Below are positions 63,453 to 64,000 of a DNA stretch of 64,000 bases, in pieces (positions within the stretch are counted from its first letter, which is position 1; each line of letters opens with the position of its first letter). The stretch spans positions 620,001 to 684,000 of the forward strand of contig NZ_OZ251603.1 of assembly GCF_965243865.1 (NCBI RefSeq), in the 5' to 3' direction. This DNA comes from Hyphomicrobium_A sp965243865 (GTDB lineage: Bacteria; Pseudomonadota; Alphaproteobacteria; Rhizobiales; Hyphomicrobiaceae). A model generated the notes under the pieces. The model had not been told where the DNA came from. It did not search any database and was given only the letters and a program-made list of their open reading frames with translations. The position numbers were made by a program, and so were the translations under genes.

Positions 63453-64000
63453 CTCATCTTCTTGATCTGACTGGCGCGCAATCCGCGCGTCGGCCGCCCG
63501 GCGGCACCCTGCAACTCCTCGCGGAACTCGTCGCGCTTTTCATGGATCGATGCGATCACCGGCCCCGTCGGCACGCCGAGACCAACCAGCGTCGCCTCTG
63601 AAAGCTGCAAGCTCGCCTCGATCGTCTCGGGAACGGCATCGGTCACGTTCTGCTTGTAGAGATGCCGCGCATGTTCGGCGTCGCGCGCGCGGGCAACGAT
63701 GAGAATATCGTCGCGCAACTCGCGCACCGTGGTGACGATCTCGCTGACAGCTGAGGCCTTGTTGATCGTAATCACCACGCCCTTTGCCTCGTCCAGGCCG
63801 CAGCGTTTCAGGAACAAAGGATTCTTGGCATCTCCGTAGTATACCGGCAGCCCCTTCGCACGGCCGCGCGCCACCACGGCCGGATCGCGCTCGATGATGA
63901 TGTGCTTGATGTTGTGCCGCGTGAGCATGTCGGACACGAGACGCCCCACGCGCCCAGACCCGATGATGATGGCATCGACGCGCTCCTGTGGCGGCAGCAC
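63449..64000 (-). CDS. KefB/KefC-like K+/H+ antiporter, C-terminal RCK part (cut by the window)
   Basis: The last 183 residues of a longer gene that starts beyond the window. It shows a TrkA-N/RCK Rossmann domain: AIIIGSGRVGRLVSDML, HIIIERDPAVVARGRAKGLPVYYGDA and KGVVITINKAS. In KefB/KefC this domain follows a 12-13 helix antiporter and binds NAD or glutathione adducts to gate K+ efflux. The membrane part is not visible, so a K+ channel or other RCK-bearing transporter remains possible. Confidence 0.7.
   Translation of the reverse strand: MLPPQERVDAIIIGSGRVGRLVSDMLTRHNIKHIIIERDPAVVARGRAKGLPVYYGDAKNPLFLKRCGLDEAKGVVITINKASAVSEIVTTVRELRDDILIVARARDAEHARHLYKQNVTDAVPETIEASLQLSEATLVGLGVPTGPVIASIHEKRDEFREELQGAAGRPTRGLRASQIKKMS

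Overview
The window looks like the chromosome of a GC-rich alphaproteobacterium, most likely of the order Hyphomicrobiales (a Hyphomicrobium-like lineage is my inference). The basis is gene content and order: DUF1476, purC, purS, purQ, purL, bolA and a CGFS glutaredoxin lie in one run, together with PqiA-like, DUF992, Excalibur and alpha-type icd genes.

Bases 1-20845 are accessory DNA ending at a tRNA-Lys(CTT). From the left there is a decayed DEDD exonuclease; a surface-polysaccharide group (GT25 glycosyltransferase, pyruvyl transferase, QueC-like PP-loop ATPase); a two-gene Hachiman anti-phage system (hamA-hamB) followed by a permuted papain-fold (YiiX-like) protein; and an iron-uptake group (TonB receptor divergent from a TetR regulator, a PepSY membrane protein and a small membrane protein, with a perfect 15-bp palindrome between the divergent genes). 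Then come a serine resolvase, small DNA-binding genes, a complete IS1182-type insertion sequence, a poorly coding 0.9-kb stretch, two blocks of 10-bp direct repeats, an excisionase-like gene and a tyrosine integrase that ends 14 bp from the 3' end of tRNA-Lys. This is the usual layout of an island integrated at a tRNA gene. The distal attachment copy was not found, so the island may start outside the window.

Bases 21164-34619 are core genes, almost all on the minus strand: PilZ protein (+), an MreB paralogue, leuA preceded by a leucine-rich leader peptide and mutually exclusive hairpins, an intradiol dioxygenase, PhzF, a NUDIX protein, ilvC, then an ilvB - unknown periplasmic protein - ilvH operon with overlapping stops and starts, miaA and an OprB-like porin. 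Branched-chain amino acid synthesis (leuA, ilvBHC) sits close to a full branched-chain amino acid ABC importer (livHMGF, a small membrane protein and a lipoprotein binding protein, 35239-40805), separated from it only by miaA, the porin and a two-CDGSH iron-sulfur protein.

Bases 41599-54345 hold purine synthesis: purB, later purC-purS-(secreted unknown)-purQ and purL, interleaved with an EamA exporter, an Excalibur-repeat protein, a shortened SecY-like protein, an outer membrane barrel and an RBBP9-type hydrolase. bolA and grxD follow. The right end (54469-64000) carries DUF2200, a GST, a two-domain PqiA-like protein, rpsD, a TrmJ-type methyltransferase with an unusual N-terminal extension, icd, DUF992, a glycerophosphodiesterase and the 3' end of a KefB-like antiporter.

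The most notable items are the Hachiman locus and its neighbour, the leu attenuator, the truncated SecY paralogue, the TrmJ fusion, the protein coupled between ilvB and ilvH, and the iteron-like repeats by the integrase. All assignments come from reading motifs; no database search was run.
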